Positions 16,255-25,415 are shown, counted from the first letter of the stretch. The stretch: 64,000 bases of DNA from UBA9676 sp963730065 (GCA_963730065.1 CAVSQL010000014.1:248001-312000); one strand, 5' to 3'. Made by a program: numbers and translations. Notes: generated from the letters alone by a model not told the origin.

Positions 16255-17319
16255 TTGACCGACGCCACGGTGGTGGGGCGGATCCTTCGCGAGTACCACG
16301 TGGGTGGGGCCGAGCCATCCGGCGTCCGGCGGCTGACCGGATCGGTACGCGGCACCCGGGTGACCTACCGGTTCGGCGGTCGCGGCGGGCCAGGCCTGGT
16401 GGTGCGGGCGTTCCGCATCGACCTGCCGCTGGAGCCGCAGTTCCAGGGCAGTCGGCCGATGGCCGTGACGGACTGGCTGCAGGGGCGCGCCGCCATCCTG
16501 GGCTGGCTGGAGCAGCGCGGTTACCCAGCACCGCGGGTGGTCCGCACCCGCAGCGGTGACCTCGTCGGCCTGGCTGGGATATGGGCCACCCTGGCGACCA
16601 CCTACGTGACCGGGACACCGCTGCGGGCCGGCCCTGACCAGCTTCGCCTGCTCGGCGGGGCTCTCGGCCGGCTGCACGCCCTCGATGCGGGCACGTTCGC
16701 CGCTGGCCCGGCGGGTGCGGGCACGGCGGTGCGGAGGGCGAGCTGGCACCCGGAGGCCGCCATCCCGGCGGCGCTGGGCCGGCTCGCGGCGATGGAGCGC
16801 CAGATCCCAGCCGGCCTGCGGCCGCTGCTGGAGCAGTTCCGGGATGTCCTGCTCGCGGTGCGGCGGCAGGCCCAGGCACTGCCGGCCGCGGTGGTGCATG
16901 GCGACCCCTGGCCGGGGAACACGATCCGCACCGCGCCGGACCAGGTGACCCTCATCGGCTGGGAGAACGCAGGACTCGGGCTGCCGCTCCTGGATCTGGG
17001 CTATTGTCTGCTCGAATGCCATCTGGACGTGCGCCTGCCCGGCGGCCAGCCGGCTGCCTGGCACATCCGGCCGGACGAGGATCGCATCGCCGCTGTCGCG
17101 GCGGGATATTCCCGGTGGCGGCGGCTTCAGCCCGCCGAGCGGGACCTGCTGCCGGAGGGGATCCGGTTCGCGGCTGCTTACATCGGCGCGATCCACCTCG
17201 AGCGGGCGGTCATCGATGGCGTGCGAGGGACGTCGATGGACGTGCGGCTGGAGCGGTTGCGCAACCGGCTCGCGGTGAGCGATGCCGTTGCCGCGCTGGC
17301 CCGTCGTCACCTCACATAG
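16255..17319 (+). CDS. Aminoglycoside-phosphotransferase-fold protein with altered active site
   Basis: 354-residue protein of the APH/choline-kinase fold. The catalytic-loop motif is intact, VVHGDPWPGNTIR (His-Gly-Asp, Asn). Where active enzymes carry the metal-binding Asp of the I-D-W-E motif this protein reads LIGWENAG, Gly instead of Asp, and the following G-D-P is GLP. The N-lobe position expected to be Lys reads VVRAFR. It may therefore be a pseudokinase or bind rather than turn over its ligand. TTG 16255 is chosen for AAGGA eight bases before; the frame extends upstream inside the zinc-ribbon gene. It immediately precedes tRNA-Val and the island. Confidence 0.8.
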   Translation: MTDATVVGRILREYHVGGAEPSGVRRLTGSVRGTRVTYRFGGRGGPGLVVRAFRIDLPLEPQFQGSRPMAVTDWLQGRAAILGWLEQRGYPAPRVVRTRSGDLVGLAGIWATLATTYVTGTPLRAGPDQLRLLGGALGRLHALDAGTFAAGPAGAGTAVRRASWHPEAAIPAALGRLAAMERQIPAGLRPLLEQFRDVLLAVRRQAQALPAAVVHGDPWPGNTIRTAPDQVTLIGWENAGLGLPLLDLGYCLLECHLDVRLPGGQPAAWHIRPDEDRIAAVAAGYSRWRRLQPAERDLLPEGIRFAAAYIGAIHLERAVIDGVRGTSMDVRLERLRNRLAVSDAVAALARRHLT

Positions 17320-17358
17320 CCGGTACGCTAAGCCCGGTCGCCACGACGGAGTGGGCGC

Positions 17359-17433
17359 GGGCGCATAGCTCAGTGGTAGAGCACTCGCCTTACAAGCGAG
17401 GGGTCACTGGTTCGAACCCAGTTGCGCCCACCA
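17359..17433 (+). tRNA. tRNA-Val (anticodon UAC)
   Basis: Full cloverleaf with encoded CCA: acceptor GGGCGCA (17359-17365) pairs with TGCGCCC (17423-17429), D-arm AGCTCAGTGGTAGAGC, anticodon stem CTCGC/GCGAG around loop CTTACAA giving anticodon TAC, T-arm with GTTCGAAC. Its 3' 48 bases plus two flanking bases are duplicated at 27277-27326, making it the likely attachment site of the island that follows. Confidence 0.97.
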
Positions 17434-17435
17434 GG
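17386..17435. repeat. Left copy of 50-bp tRNA-derived direct repeat (attL-like)
   Basis: From the anticodon stem of tRNA-Val through CCA plus GG, identical base for base with 27277-27326. Sequences before and after differ. Site-specific integrases commonly use exactly this part of tRNA genes, leaving the tRNA intact at one end and a 3' fragment at the other. The enclosed segment is about 9.9 kb. No integrase gene remains inside. Confidence 0.88.
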
Positions 17436-17936
17436 TTTGCCCAGCTAGATGGCTTATCAAGCAGGCCGGTCCGGGTCACCCCTGGCCCAGGTCTGCGCGT
17501 ACTCCAGCGCGGCCCGGTTCGCCGAGTGCAAGATCTCCTGGAACCGCTCCTCCCGCCCGTCCCAGTACACCTCCGCGCGCTAGTCACCGGTCAGGCGAGC
17601 GCGGCGGGCGTTTTCCCTGATGGAGGAATGGATCACCGAGATCGACTTGGAAACGACACGGTCACGTCGGTGTAGGCGGCGGGCTGGGCGGGTCGCCTGC
17701 GCTGCCTTCCGTTCCAGCTCGCCGAGCCCGCAAAGCCTGGACTGTATGACTGTTCAGGGTTTACCTTTGGGCTGCGGTTGATGAGCCACCGGGGCTAGCC
17801 TCAGCCGCAATCCGGCGCAGCCCGCGCTGCGCCGATGAGCAGGTCGGCCTGACCGGGGAACTCAGGGTACGGGCAGCGGCCAAGGTCATCGAGGCTGAGC
17901 CGGGTCCTCGCTGATCGGGCTGATTAGTCTGGGCAC
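17436..17936. other. Gene-free left end of the tRNA-Val island
   Basis: No complete gene seen. On the minus strand, 17453-17578 encodes a coding-looking tail, GREERFQEILHSANRAALEY and on to a stop, with an in-frame TAG just upstream, so it is probably a decayed gene end. The remainder, including 17700-17936 before the LigD-like gene, shows no feature I can support. Confidence 0.4.
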
Positions 17937-19583
17937 GTGGCCAGTGGCGGCGGTGACCTCGGTGGCCGTTCGTGGCGCCCGCGCCCAGTTGAGCGCGGGC
18001 AGCTGGGGCCGTACCAGTCCAAGCGTGACTTCAGGCGCACGCCGGAGCCGGACGGGGCGGCACCGCCACCGTCGGCCAGTGGGGCGTGCCGGTTTGTGGT
18101 CCAGCGGCACCGTGCCCGCCGGGTCCACTATGACCTGCGGTTCGAGATCGACGGGGTGCTGGTGAGCTGGGCGGTGCCCAACGGCCCCACGCTGGACCCG
18201 GCGGTCAAGCGGCTGGCCGTCCATGTCGAGGACCACCCGATCGAGTATCTCGATTTCGAGGGCGTGATCCCGCCCGGCCAGTACGGCGCTGGTGATGTGA
18301 TCGTGTGGGACACCGGCACGTGGGAGCCGCACGGCACCAGCGATCCGGCGGCGGCGGTGGCGGCAGGGGATTTTCACGTCGATGTGGCCGGCCACAAGCT
18401 GCGCGGTCGCCTGGTGCTGGTCCGCCGCGGCGGGAACCGCGCCGGATCCGACCAGTGGCTGCTGCTGCACAAGGACGACGATGATGCGGTCAGCGGCTGG
18501 GATCCGGAGGACCACCCGGCGTCGGTGCTCAGCGGCCGGACCAATGATCAGGTGCGGGCTGACCCGGACCGCCTGTGGCGCTCGGACCTGCCACCCGGGC
18601 AGGCGTCGGTCGCGCTGCGCCCGCCGGCCATCACCGGCCCCAGCGCCGCGGAGCTCACCGCCCTGGATGACCTCGGTTCCGGCGGCAGGTGGCAGGTGTT
18701 CGGCCGCCAGCTGCGGCTGACGAACCTGGACAAGGAGCTGTTCCCCGGCCGGGACGACGAGCCGCCGGTAACCAAGCGCGAACTGATCTCCTACACCGCC
18801 CAGATCGCGCCGGTGGTCCTGCCGTACCTGACGGGCCGCCCGCTCAACATGCACCGCTTCCCCGGCGGGGCGGCCAAGCCCGGCTTCTGGCACAAACAGC
18901 TGCCCGGCCATGCGCCGGAATGGATCCCGCGCTGGCGCAACCCCGATACCAAGCCCGGCGAGACCACCACCTACCTGGTGGTAGACGAGGCAGCGGCGCT
19001 GGTGTGGGCCGCCAACTTCGGCGCGCTGGAATGGCACGCCTGGACCGCACGCGCCGGCGATCCGGCCAGCCCCAGCTACGCCCTGATCGACATCGACCCG
19101 GGGGAGGGCACCTCCTGGGACGACGTGCTCGTCCTGGCCCGGCTGCACCGCACCGCGCTGGAGCACCTGGGCCTGCGGGCGGGAGTGAAGGTCACCGGGC
19201 GGCGCGGCATCCACGTCTGGATACCTGTCACGGCCGGGCTCAGTTTTCACGACACCCGCACCTGGGCCGAGCAGCTATCCAAGACCATCGGTGCGATCGT
19301 GCCCGACCTGGTGAGCTGGGAATGGGACAAGCGCGAGCGGGGCGGCCGGGCCCGGCTCGACTACACCCAGAACGTGCACCACAAGACCCTCGTAGCGCCC
19401 TACAGCCCGCGCGCCGCGCCGGGCGCGCCGGTCTCAGCGCCGATCGGCTGGGACGAGCTCAACGATCCATCGCTGCAGCCCGACGGCTTCACGGTCCGCA
19501 CGATGCTGGACCGCGTGGCCGCCCGCGGCGATGTGTTCCGCATGGTGCTGGGCGAGGGCCAGCAGCTCCCGCCCCTCCGCTAG
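17937..19583 (+). CDS. LigD-like 3'-phosphoesterase-polymerase (no ligase domain)
   Basis: Two of the three LigD modules for non-homologous end joining. Residues ~45-190 are the phosphoesterase: RHRARRVHYDLRFEIDG, EDHPIEYLDFEG and YGAGDVIVWDTGTWEP carry the His/Asp/Arg/Tyr active-site set that trims 3' ends. Residues ~255-545 are the primase-like polymerase: LTNLDKELFPG, metal-binding LIDIDPGEG, TGRRGIHVWIPV and the third Asp in RLDYTQN, which add ribonucleotides at breaks. The ATP-dependent ligase domain is absent and no Ku or ligase lies nearby. Many actinomycetes encode the modules separately, so partners may be elsewhere. GTG 17937 has no strong ribosome site. Confidence 0.92.
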   Translation: MASGGGDLGGRSWRPRPVERGQLGPYQSKRDFRRTPEPDGAAPPPSASGACRFVVQRHRARRVHYDLRFEIDGVLVSWAVPNGPTLDPAVKRLAVHVEDHPIEYLDFEGVIPPGQYGAGDVIVWDTGTWEPHGTSDPAAAVAAGDFHVDVAGHKLRGRLVLVRRGGNRAGSDQWLLLHKDDDDAVSGWDPEDHPASVLSGRTNDQVRADPDRLWRSDLPPGQASVALRPPAITGPSAAELTALDDLGSGGRWQVFGRQLRLTNLDKELFPGRDDEPPVTKRELISYTAQIAPVVLPYLTGRPLNMHRFPGGAAKPGFWHKQLPGHAPEWIPRWRNPDTKPGETTTYLVVDEAAALVWAANFGALEWHAWTARAGDPASPSYALIDIDPGEGTSWDDVLVLARLHRTALEHLGLRAGVKVTGRRGIHVWIPVTAGLSFHDTRTWAEQLSKTIGAIVPDLVSWEWDKRERGGRARLDYTQNVHHKTLVAPYSPRAAPGAPVSAPIGWDELNDPSLQPDGFTVRTMLDRVAARGDVFRMVLGEGQQLPPLR

Positions 19584-19618
19584 CCACACCGCAGCCCGCT
19601 GGTGCCGCCAGGCACATC

Positions 19619-19750
19619 ATGAGTGGCCAGAGGCACCCCCCGACGCCCGCCTACGAGACGATCGGTCTGCTACGCAAAGTGAGGACCCGGCAGAGTGCGG
19701 TGAGCGCGCTCGGGAGACAGATTGCCGAATACGCGCGTTCGGCAGCGTGA
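19619..19750 (+). CDS. Possible 43-residue small protein
   Basis: ATG 19619 to TGA 19750 encodes a short basic, helix-prone peptide (TIGLLRKVRTRQSAVSALGR). AGG lies about seven bases before the ATG. Its only support is the ribosome-like AGG and a sensible composition; it could be chance. Confidence 0.28.
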   Translation: MSGQRHPPTPAYETIGLLRKVRTRQSAVSALGRQIAEYARSAA

Positions 19751-19894
19751 GTTGACTGTCCGAAGTGCTGCACGCAGATAGCCGGTTCGGTACCGCTGGG
19801 TGTCAGCTGGCTCAGGCCTGGCCAGGTGCGGCGGGTTGGTTGTTGTGGCGGGCGGGGATTGACCTGGTGGGAGTCGCCTGGTGAGGTGAGCTTT

Positions 19895-22800
19895 ATGGCT
19901 GCGCCGGTGGCGTTTGTCGGCCGAGAGGGTGAGTTGTCCCGCCTGCTGGCTGCGCTGGGCGGGGGTGTGCGGCTGGCGCTGGTAGTGGGGGATGCGGGGG
20001 TGGGGAAGACCCGTTTCGTAGGGGAGGGGGCGGCCCGCGCGGCAGCTGCGGGGGCGGTGATGGTGCGGGGGGAGTGCCTGCCGCTGGCCGAGGCGCTGCC
20101 GTTGCTGCCGGTCGCGGCGGCGGCGGGTGAGCTGGCCCGGGCGGACGGCGGCGGGCTGGTGGCTGCGGCGCTGGATGCCGCGCCGGGGTATGTGCGGGGG
20201 GAGGTAGGGCGGCTGGTGCCTGGGCTGGGGTCGGGTAACGGGCCGGGCCCGGGCGGCCGGGATGAGGGGTGGTGGCGGGGGCGGCTATTTTCGGCAGTGG
20301 CGGAGCTGCTAGCCGCGGCGGCCAGTAGCGCTGGGTGCCGGGTCGGCCTGGTGGTTGAGGATGTCCACTGGGCGGACGGTACGACGCTGGATTTCCTGAC
20401 CTTCCTGGCGCGCGGGCCTTGGGACGCGGTGAGTGTGGTGGTGACGTGCCGTGGTGATGAGGCCCCGGTGGCGGAGCACGTGGCGCACTGGCTGGCGGCG
20501 GTGCGCGGCGCGGCGGGGGTGGAGGAGATCCGGCTGGGCCCGCTGTCCCGGTCGGAGGTGGCACAGCAGGTCGCCGCGCTGGCTGGTGGCGCGGTGCCGG
20601 CGGGGGTTGCCGATGAGTTGTACGCGCGTGCGGAGGGGAACCCGTTTTACACCGAGCAGCTGGTGGCTGCGGGCCTGGCGGGCGGGGCTGGGGGCGGGTT
20701 GCGCGTGCCGGCTGGGCTGCCGGGCCGGCTGGCGGAGTTGTTGGTGGCACGGGCGGGCCGCTGCAGTGGTGATGCGCGGGCGGTGCTGGCGGGGCTGGCG
20801 GTGGCGGGCCGGCCGCTGACTGAGAAGCTTTTGGGCGCGGTGACCGGGCTGGGCGCGGAGGCGGTGCGCAGGGGGCTGCGGGAGCTGGCGGATGCCCGGC
20901 TGCTGGCCGAGGATAGCGCCGGGACCGGGTGCCGGCCCAGGCATGCGCTGCTGGCCGAGGCGGTGGCCGGCGGGCTGTTGCCCGGCGAGCGGGCCGTGCT
21001 GCACGAGCACGCGGCGCGGGCGCTCGCAGCGATGGGGGAGGAGACGCTGGCCGCCGAGGTGGCCGGGCACTGGCAGGCGGCGGGCCGCCCAGCCGAGGAA
21101 CTGCCCGTCCGGGTAGCGGCGGCCGAGGCCGCGGAGCGGGTGTTCGGGTACGCCGAAGCCGCGGCGCACTGGCAGCGGGCCATCGAGCTGCGCCAGGCAC
21201 AGCCCGGCACCGCGGACGCACCTGGGACCGACGTGCCGGGCATGTACTTGCGGGCGATCGACGCGCTCGAGTGGTCCGGCAACGAGGTAAATGCCGGCGT
21301 GGTCGCTGAGGAGGCCTACCGGCAGTTCGCCGACCACTCCGACCCTGCGACGGCCGCGGCCGTGTGCCGCCGCGCCGGGCGTTACCGGGCGATCGACGCG
21401 CCCGACGCTGGGCTGGCCCTGATTGAGGAGGCGCTGCGGCTGTTCGAGCAGGCTCAGCCGTCAGCCGATCACGCCAAGGCGTGGCTCGATTACGCCGACA
21501 TCTGCCCGCGGTCCGGCGCGGGACGGCTTGAAGGCGTCCGCCCCGCGTTGAACCGGGCCCTGGAGATCGCCGAAGCGGCCACCGCCACGGCCATGATTCC
21601 TCACGTGCTGGCCAGAATCGCCGGGGACACATTCGGCCGCGGCCGGGTCGAGGAAGGATTCGCGTTCCTGGAACGAGGGTGGGCGCCGGCCCGGGCCGCA
21701 GACGCCGGGGTGGCCCTGGCGCGGCTGGCCGAGGTCGAAAGCGATGCGCTGCTCAAGCTGGCTAGGTTCGACCTCGCGGCCGATGTTGCCCTCACCGGCC
21801 TTGAGTCGGCCCGGCAGGCCGGCCTGGAGGCCTCACGGGGGGCCGCCATCCTGGCCTTCAACGCCTGCGAAGCCCTTCTAGCACGTGGGCGCACAGCCGA
21901 GGCGGCGGCACTGATCGACCCGCTGACTGCCGGGCCGCCGGATCGCGATCACTGGCCGGTGCACGAGGCCCGCGCCGAGCTCGACCTGTTGCGCGGCGAC
22001 AGCGGCGCTGCGGCCAGGCGGTGGCGGCTAATCGACGCCATCCCCGCCCTCTTCGGCGGTATCGAGTATGCCCGCGAGTCGGCGCAACGGGCCGCGGAGC
22101 TGGCGCTGTGGGCGGGGCGCCCCGGCGACGCCCTGGGCGAGGTGCAACGGGTGCTCCCGCTGTTCAAGTTCCCGGACCTGGCCATCTTCGGCGGGCGGCT
22201 GCTGGTGGCGGGCCTGCGGGCGTGCGCCGACCTGGCCGAGCAGGCCCGGGCGCGCCGCGACCAACCCGCCATTGAGACAGCCGGGGCTGCCGCTGATGGC
22301 CTGGGGTCGTGGGTGGGCCAGATGGCAGGCGCCCCGTTTACCGACCACCCGTTCGTGGCCACCGTCCCCGCCGAGCGTGCCACCTGGGACGCTGAGCGGG
22401 CCCGGCTGGCCGGGGCGCGCGACCCCGAGGCCTGGCGCGCGGCGGCGAAGACCTGGGAAGGGCTGTGCTGCCCGCACCGCGCCGGGTACGCGTACTGGCG
22501 GCAAGCCCAGGCGCAACTGGACGGCGGGCAGCCGGCCACGGCGGCAGCCACCGCGCTGCGGGCCGCCGCGGCGGCCGCTGATGGGCACGCGCCGCTGCTG
22601 GCCCAGGTCCGCCGGCTCGCCGACCGGGCCCGGATCCCGCTTCAGCCCCTCGCGGTCGGCACCCCCAAGGAGCCGCCACCGGCGCAGGCCAGGGCGCCGT
22701 TCGGACTGACCGGGCGGGAGCTAGCGGTGCTGCAGCTGCTGGCCGCCGGGCGTACCAACGCCCAGATCGGCGCCGAGCTGTACATCAGCCCCAGCACCGC

Positions 22801-22906
22801 CAGCGTGCACGTCACCAGCATCTTGCGCAAGCTGGGAGTCTCCGGCCGGGCACAGGCCGCCGCGGTGGCCGAACGGGCCGGCCTGCTCTCACCCAGCGAC
22901 CCCTAA
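19895..22906 (+). CDS. Large ATP-binding LuxR-family (LAL) transcriptional regulator
   Basis: 1,003-residue STAND-type regulator. N-terminal FVGREGELSRLLAAL leads to Walker A GDAGVGKTRF (about residues 31-40) and a Walker B-like VVEDVHWADGTTLDF (about 153). The middle 500 residues are helical, Ala-rich, TPR-like repeats typical of ligand sensing. The C-terminal LuxR helix-turn-helix is complete: LTGRELAVLQLLAAGRTNAQ then ISPSTASVHVTSILRKLGV. LALs bind a small molecule or protein, hydrolyse ATP, oligomerise and activate transcription. ATG 19895 is set by GAGGTGAG seven bases ahead. The target is unknown; the redox genes downstream on the same strand are candidates by position only. Confidence 0.92.
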   Translation: MAAPVAFVGREGELSRLLAALGGGVRLALVVGDAGVGKTRFVGEGAARAAAAGAVMVRGECLPLAEALPLLPVAAAAGELARADGGGLVAAALDAAPGYVRGEVGRLVPGLGSGNGPGPGGRDEGWWRGRLFSAVAELLAAAASSAGCRVGLVVEDVHWADGTTLDFLTFLARGPWDAVSVVVTCRGDEAPVAEHVAHWLAAVRGAAGVEEIRLGPLSRSEVAQQVAALAGGAVPAGVADELYARAEGNPFYTEQLVAAGLAGGAGGGLRVPAGLPGRLAELLVARAGRCSGDARAVLAGLAVAGRPLTEKLLGAVTGLGAEAVRRGLRELADARLLAEDSAGTGCRPRHALLAEAVAGGLLPGERAVLHEHAARALAAMGEETLAAEVAGHWQAAGRPAEELPVRVAAAEAAERVFGYAEAAAHWQRAIELRQAQPGTADAPGTDVPGMYLRAIDALEWSGNEVNAGVVAEEAYRQFADHSDPATAAAVCRRAGRYRAIDAPDAGLALIEEALRLFEQAQPSADHAKAWLDYADICPRSGAGRLEGVRPALNRALEIAEAATATAMIPHVLARIAGDTFGRGRVEEGFAFLERGWAPARAADAGVALARLAEVESDALLKLARFDLAADVALTGLESARQAGLEASRGAAILAFNACEALLARGRTAEAAALIDPLTAGPPDRDHWPVHEARAELDLLRGDSGAAARRWRLIDAIPALFGGIEYARESAQRAAELALWAGRPGDALGEVQRVLPLFKFPDLAIFGGRLLVAGLRACADLAEQARARRDQPAIETAGAAADGLGSWVGQMAGAPFTDHPFVATVPAERATWDAERARLAGARDPEAWRAAAKTWEGLCCPHRAGYAYWRQAQAQLDGGQPATAAATALRAAAAAADGHAPLLAQVRRLADRARIPLQPLAVGTPKEPPPAQARAPFGLTGRELAVLQLLAAGRTNAQIGAELYISPSTASVHVTSILRKLGVSGRAQAAAVAERAGLLSPSDP

Positions 22907-23030
22907 GGACAGATCCGCCGGAATCTAAGCACCCGCGGCCCCCGATCCTGTGCGATCGCACGATCCGCACCGCCCGGCCGTAGCCGCATCCTCGGGACAA
23001 CGCCCCAGTTACGCCTCCGAGGAGGCCACG

Positions 23031-24161
23031 ATGTTGCACTACACCGTCGCCCAGACCCTGGGCCGGTCCCGGCTCGACGACCTGCACCGCCAAGCCCAGC
23101 GCGATGCGCTGGCCCGCGCCGCCCGCCAGGCCCACCACGCCCGACGGCAACAGGCCACACATCGCGCGCCTGAGCTCCTGGCCGCGCTAACCCGCTGGGC
23201 TCGCCACCTGGGCTCCGCCCGGGGAATGACCGTCGCAAACCCGGTCGCCACCCGCCCAGCCCGGGGCCGGTTGCAAGCCGCCGTCAAGGACGCCGTGAAG
23301 CACCTGTACGACGCGGAAGCCGCCATGCACATTGGCAGACCGGCGTCCGCTCCTGGGTCAGCGCGGCTGCCCGGGCTGCTGGTGCACGCCGGGTCTGGTC
23401 GCAGGCTAGCCGGGCTGGGGGACTGGCGCTGCAGGGCCGGCGGCTGGGTCCGGTACCGGGCGTGCGCGGCGCCGGCTTCCCGCCCGGCCACCATCACGGG
23501 CGGCGGGGCAGCCGCGACGGCGGCCGCGACGGCGGCCGCGCTGGCAGGGACGCTAGGGCTCGCCGCCGTGTGCTGGGTGGTCGCGGTCTGGCGGATGAGG
23601 GGGATGGACATGGGGGCGGCGACCCGGCTCGGCTCGTTCGGGTTCTTCATCGCCGTGTGGGCGGTAATGATGACGGCGATGATGCTGCCGGGCGCGGTCC
23701 CGGCAGCCTTGAGACGCGCCCGTGTCGGCGGTGGCGTGCGCGCCGTGCCACTGTTCGCCGGGTCCTACCTTGCCGTCTGGGCACTGGTGGGCGTCGCGGT
23801 GTACGCGCTGGACCGGCCGCACGGGCCTATTGCCGCCGGCGCGGTAACGGCCACGGCCGGTGTGTACGAGTTCACGCTGCTCAAGCGGCACTTCCGCCGG
23901 CGCTGCCGCGAGAACATCGGCTCGGGGTTCGGGTGCGGGCTGTGCTGCCTGGGCTCCAGCGCCGGGCTGATGGCGATGCTGGTGGCGCTGGGCGTTATGA
24001 GCGTCACCTGGATGGCAGTGATCGCCGTCCTCGCCACCGCCCAGAAGCTGCTGCCCGCCAGAGCCGCCCTCGATGTACCGATCGCGGCTGCGATCACCGG
24101 GCTGGGAATCTGGATCGTCCTGGCGCCCTCGTCGGTTCCCGGGCTCGCGCCACCGATGTGA
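23031..24161 (+). CDS. DUF2182 membrane protein with unusual N-terminal extension
   Basis: Residues ~140-376 are a DUF2182 multi-pass membrane protein: a first helix after PATITGGG, then FFIAVWAVMMTAMMLPGAVP, which is the family's metal-like MM..AMM signature, and three to four further helices ending in GLGIWIVLAPS. Residues 1-130 are a soluble, Arg/His/Ala-rich segment (MLHYTVAQTLGRSRLDDLHR onward) that resembles stand-alone small actinomycete proteins rather than part of a transporter. The start has GAGGAGG seven bases ahead of ATG 23031, so the extension is translated. Either a true fusion or a merger of two genes by an indel. Function of DUF2182 unknown. Confidence 0.78.
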   Translation: MLHYTVAQTLGRSRLDDLHRQAQRDALARAARQAHHARRQQATHRAPELLAALTRWARHLGSARGMTVANPVATRPARGRLQAAVKDAVKHLYDAEAAMHIGRPASAPGSARLPGLLVHAGSGRRLAGLGDWRCRAGGWVRYRACAAPASRPATITGGGAAATAAATAAALAGTLGLAAVCWVVAVWRMRGMDMGAATRLGSFGFFIAVWAVMMTAMMLPGAVPAALRRARVGGGVRAVPLFAGSYLAVWALVGVAVYALDRPHGPIAAGAVTATAGVYEFTLLKRHFRRRCRENIGSGFGCGLCCLGSSAGLMAMLVALGVMSVTWMAVIAVLATAQKLLPARAALDVPIAAAITGLGIWIVLAPSSVPGLAPPM

Positions 24162-24218
24162 GGCGTCAGCGGCGGCACGGGCCAGGCCAGGCTGTTGTGA
24201 CCACACGAAGGAGGAACA

Positions 24219-24896
24219 ATGACCACTCACAAGACCGGAACTCGTGACGAGTGGCTTGCCGCCCGGCTGGAGTTGCTGGACGCCGAGAAGGAGCTGACCC
24301 GGCGCAGCGACGAGCTCGCGCGGCGGCGCCAGCAGCTGCCCCGGGTCCGGATCGACAAGCAGTACCGGTTCGACACCGACCAGGGCAGCGCATCCCTGGC
24401 CGGCCTGTTCCAAGGACGCTCGCAGCTGATCGTCTATCACTTCATGTTCGGGCCCGATGACACCGCCGGGTGCCCGTCCTGCTCGTCGATCGCCGACGGC
24501 TTCAACGGCTCGGTCGTTCACCTCGCCCACCACGACGTCACGCTGTGTGCGGTGTCACGGGCTCCGCTGGAAAAACTGCAGGCCTACAAGCAGCGAATGG
24601 GCTGGAGCTTCCCGTGGGCGTCATCGTTCGACAGCGACTTTAACTACGACTTCCACGTCACGATCGATCCGAACGTCGCGCCGGTCGAGTACAACTATCG
24701 CAACCAGGCCAAGCTCGAGGAGGCGGACATCGCCTGGCGGGGATGGTCCGGCGAGCAGCCTGGCATGAGCGTGTTCGCCCTCGAAGACGGCGTCGTCTAC
24801 CACACGTACTCTGCCTACGCACGAGGCGTTGATGTCCTCTGGACCATGCTGCAGTGGCTCGATCGGGCGCCCCTCGGGCGCAACGAAGGCGATTAG
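24219..24896 (+). CDS. DUF899 thioredoxin-fold protein, ended by an in-frame TAG
   Basis: 225 residues of the DUF899 family, thioredoxin-like proteins often annotated as dithiol-disulfide isomerase. EWLAARLELLDAEKELTRR opens it, and the CxxC pair is in TAGCPSCSSIADGF (about residues 88-91), followed by YHTYSAYARGVD. A strong AAGGAGGA lies six bases before ATG 24219. Right after the TAG (24894-24896) the same frame continues for 14 codons, ITSWLRRHDQYHNQ, then TGA; this resembles the usual family C-terminus (W-x-R-x-H-D-x-Y), so the TAG may be a recent nonsense change that trims the tail. Probably still folded. Confidence 0.85.
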   Translation: MTTHKTGTRDEWLAARLELLDAEKELTRRSDELARRRQQLPRVRIDKQYRFDTDQGSASLAGLFQGRSQLIVYHFMFGPDDTAGCPSCSSIADGFNGSVVHLAHHDVTLCAVSRAPLEKLQAYKQRMGWSFPWASSFDSDFNYDFHVTIDPNVAPVEYNYRNQAKLEEADIAWRGWSGEQPGMSVFALEDGVVYHTYSAYARGVDVLWTMLQWLDRAPLGRNEGD

Positions 24897-24959
24897 ATCA
24901 CGAGCTGGCTGCGCCGCCACGACCAGTACCACAACCAGTGACGCGTATTGGAGGAGATC

Positions 24960-25415
24960 ATGGCGAATCCGGCCACGGGCGGGACCGGCGACTATAACAC
25001 CAAGATCATCAAGGAGTTCCGGGCGAACCAGGGACGCGTCGGCGGGATGTGGACGGGCACCACGCTCATTCTCATCCACCACATCGGCGCCAAGTCCGGG
25101 ATCGAGCACGTCACCCCGGTAGCCTGCTCCCCCCAAGGAGAGGGCCGGTTCGCGATCTGGGCCGCCAACGGCGGATCGCCCGCCCACCCGAACTGGTACT
25201 ACAACCTCAAGGCCCACCCCAGGATCACCGTCGAGGTGGGCACCCAGACGTTCACGGTCCTGGCGCAGGAGCTAGATGACACCGCCCGCGCCGAGCTGTG
25301 GCCCAAGCTGGTCGCGGAGTGGCCCAAGCCGGTCGCGGGGTCCCCTGACCTTGGCGCAGCCCAGGCTGGGACCACGCGGCAGTTTCCGGTGTTCCTGCTG
25401 ACCCGCCAGGACTGA
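24960..25415 (+). CDS. Deazaflavin (F420)-dependent nitroreductase family protein
   Basis: 151-residue protein of the Ddn-like split-barrel family. Marks: YNTKIIKEFRANQGRVGG (residues 11-28), LILIHHIGAKSGIEHVTPV, the WAANGGSPAHPNWYYNLKAH block (about 67-86) and VEVGTQTFTV. These proteins bind coenzyme F420 and reduce quinones or nitro compounds. ATG 24960 follows GGAGGAG. It lies 63 bases after the DUF899 gene and two genes before a second DUF899 gene, forming a redox-flavoured cluster within the island. Confidence 0.88.
   Translation: MANPATGGTGDYNTKIIKEFRANQGRVGGMWTGTTLILIHHIGAKSGIEHVTPVACSPQGEGRFAIWAANGGSPAHPNWYYNLKAHPRITVEVGTQTFTVLAQELDDTARAELWPKLVAEWPKPVAGSPDLGAAQAGTTRQFPVFLLTRQD

Noticed and set aside
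24894..24896. TAG in the DUF899 gene as a pyrrolysine codon
   Set aside because: No Pyl genes in sight; a nonsense change or natural end is simpler.
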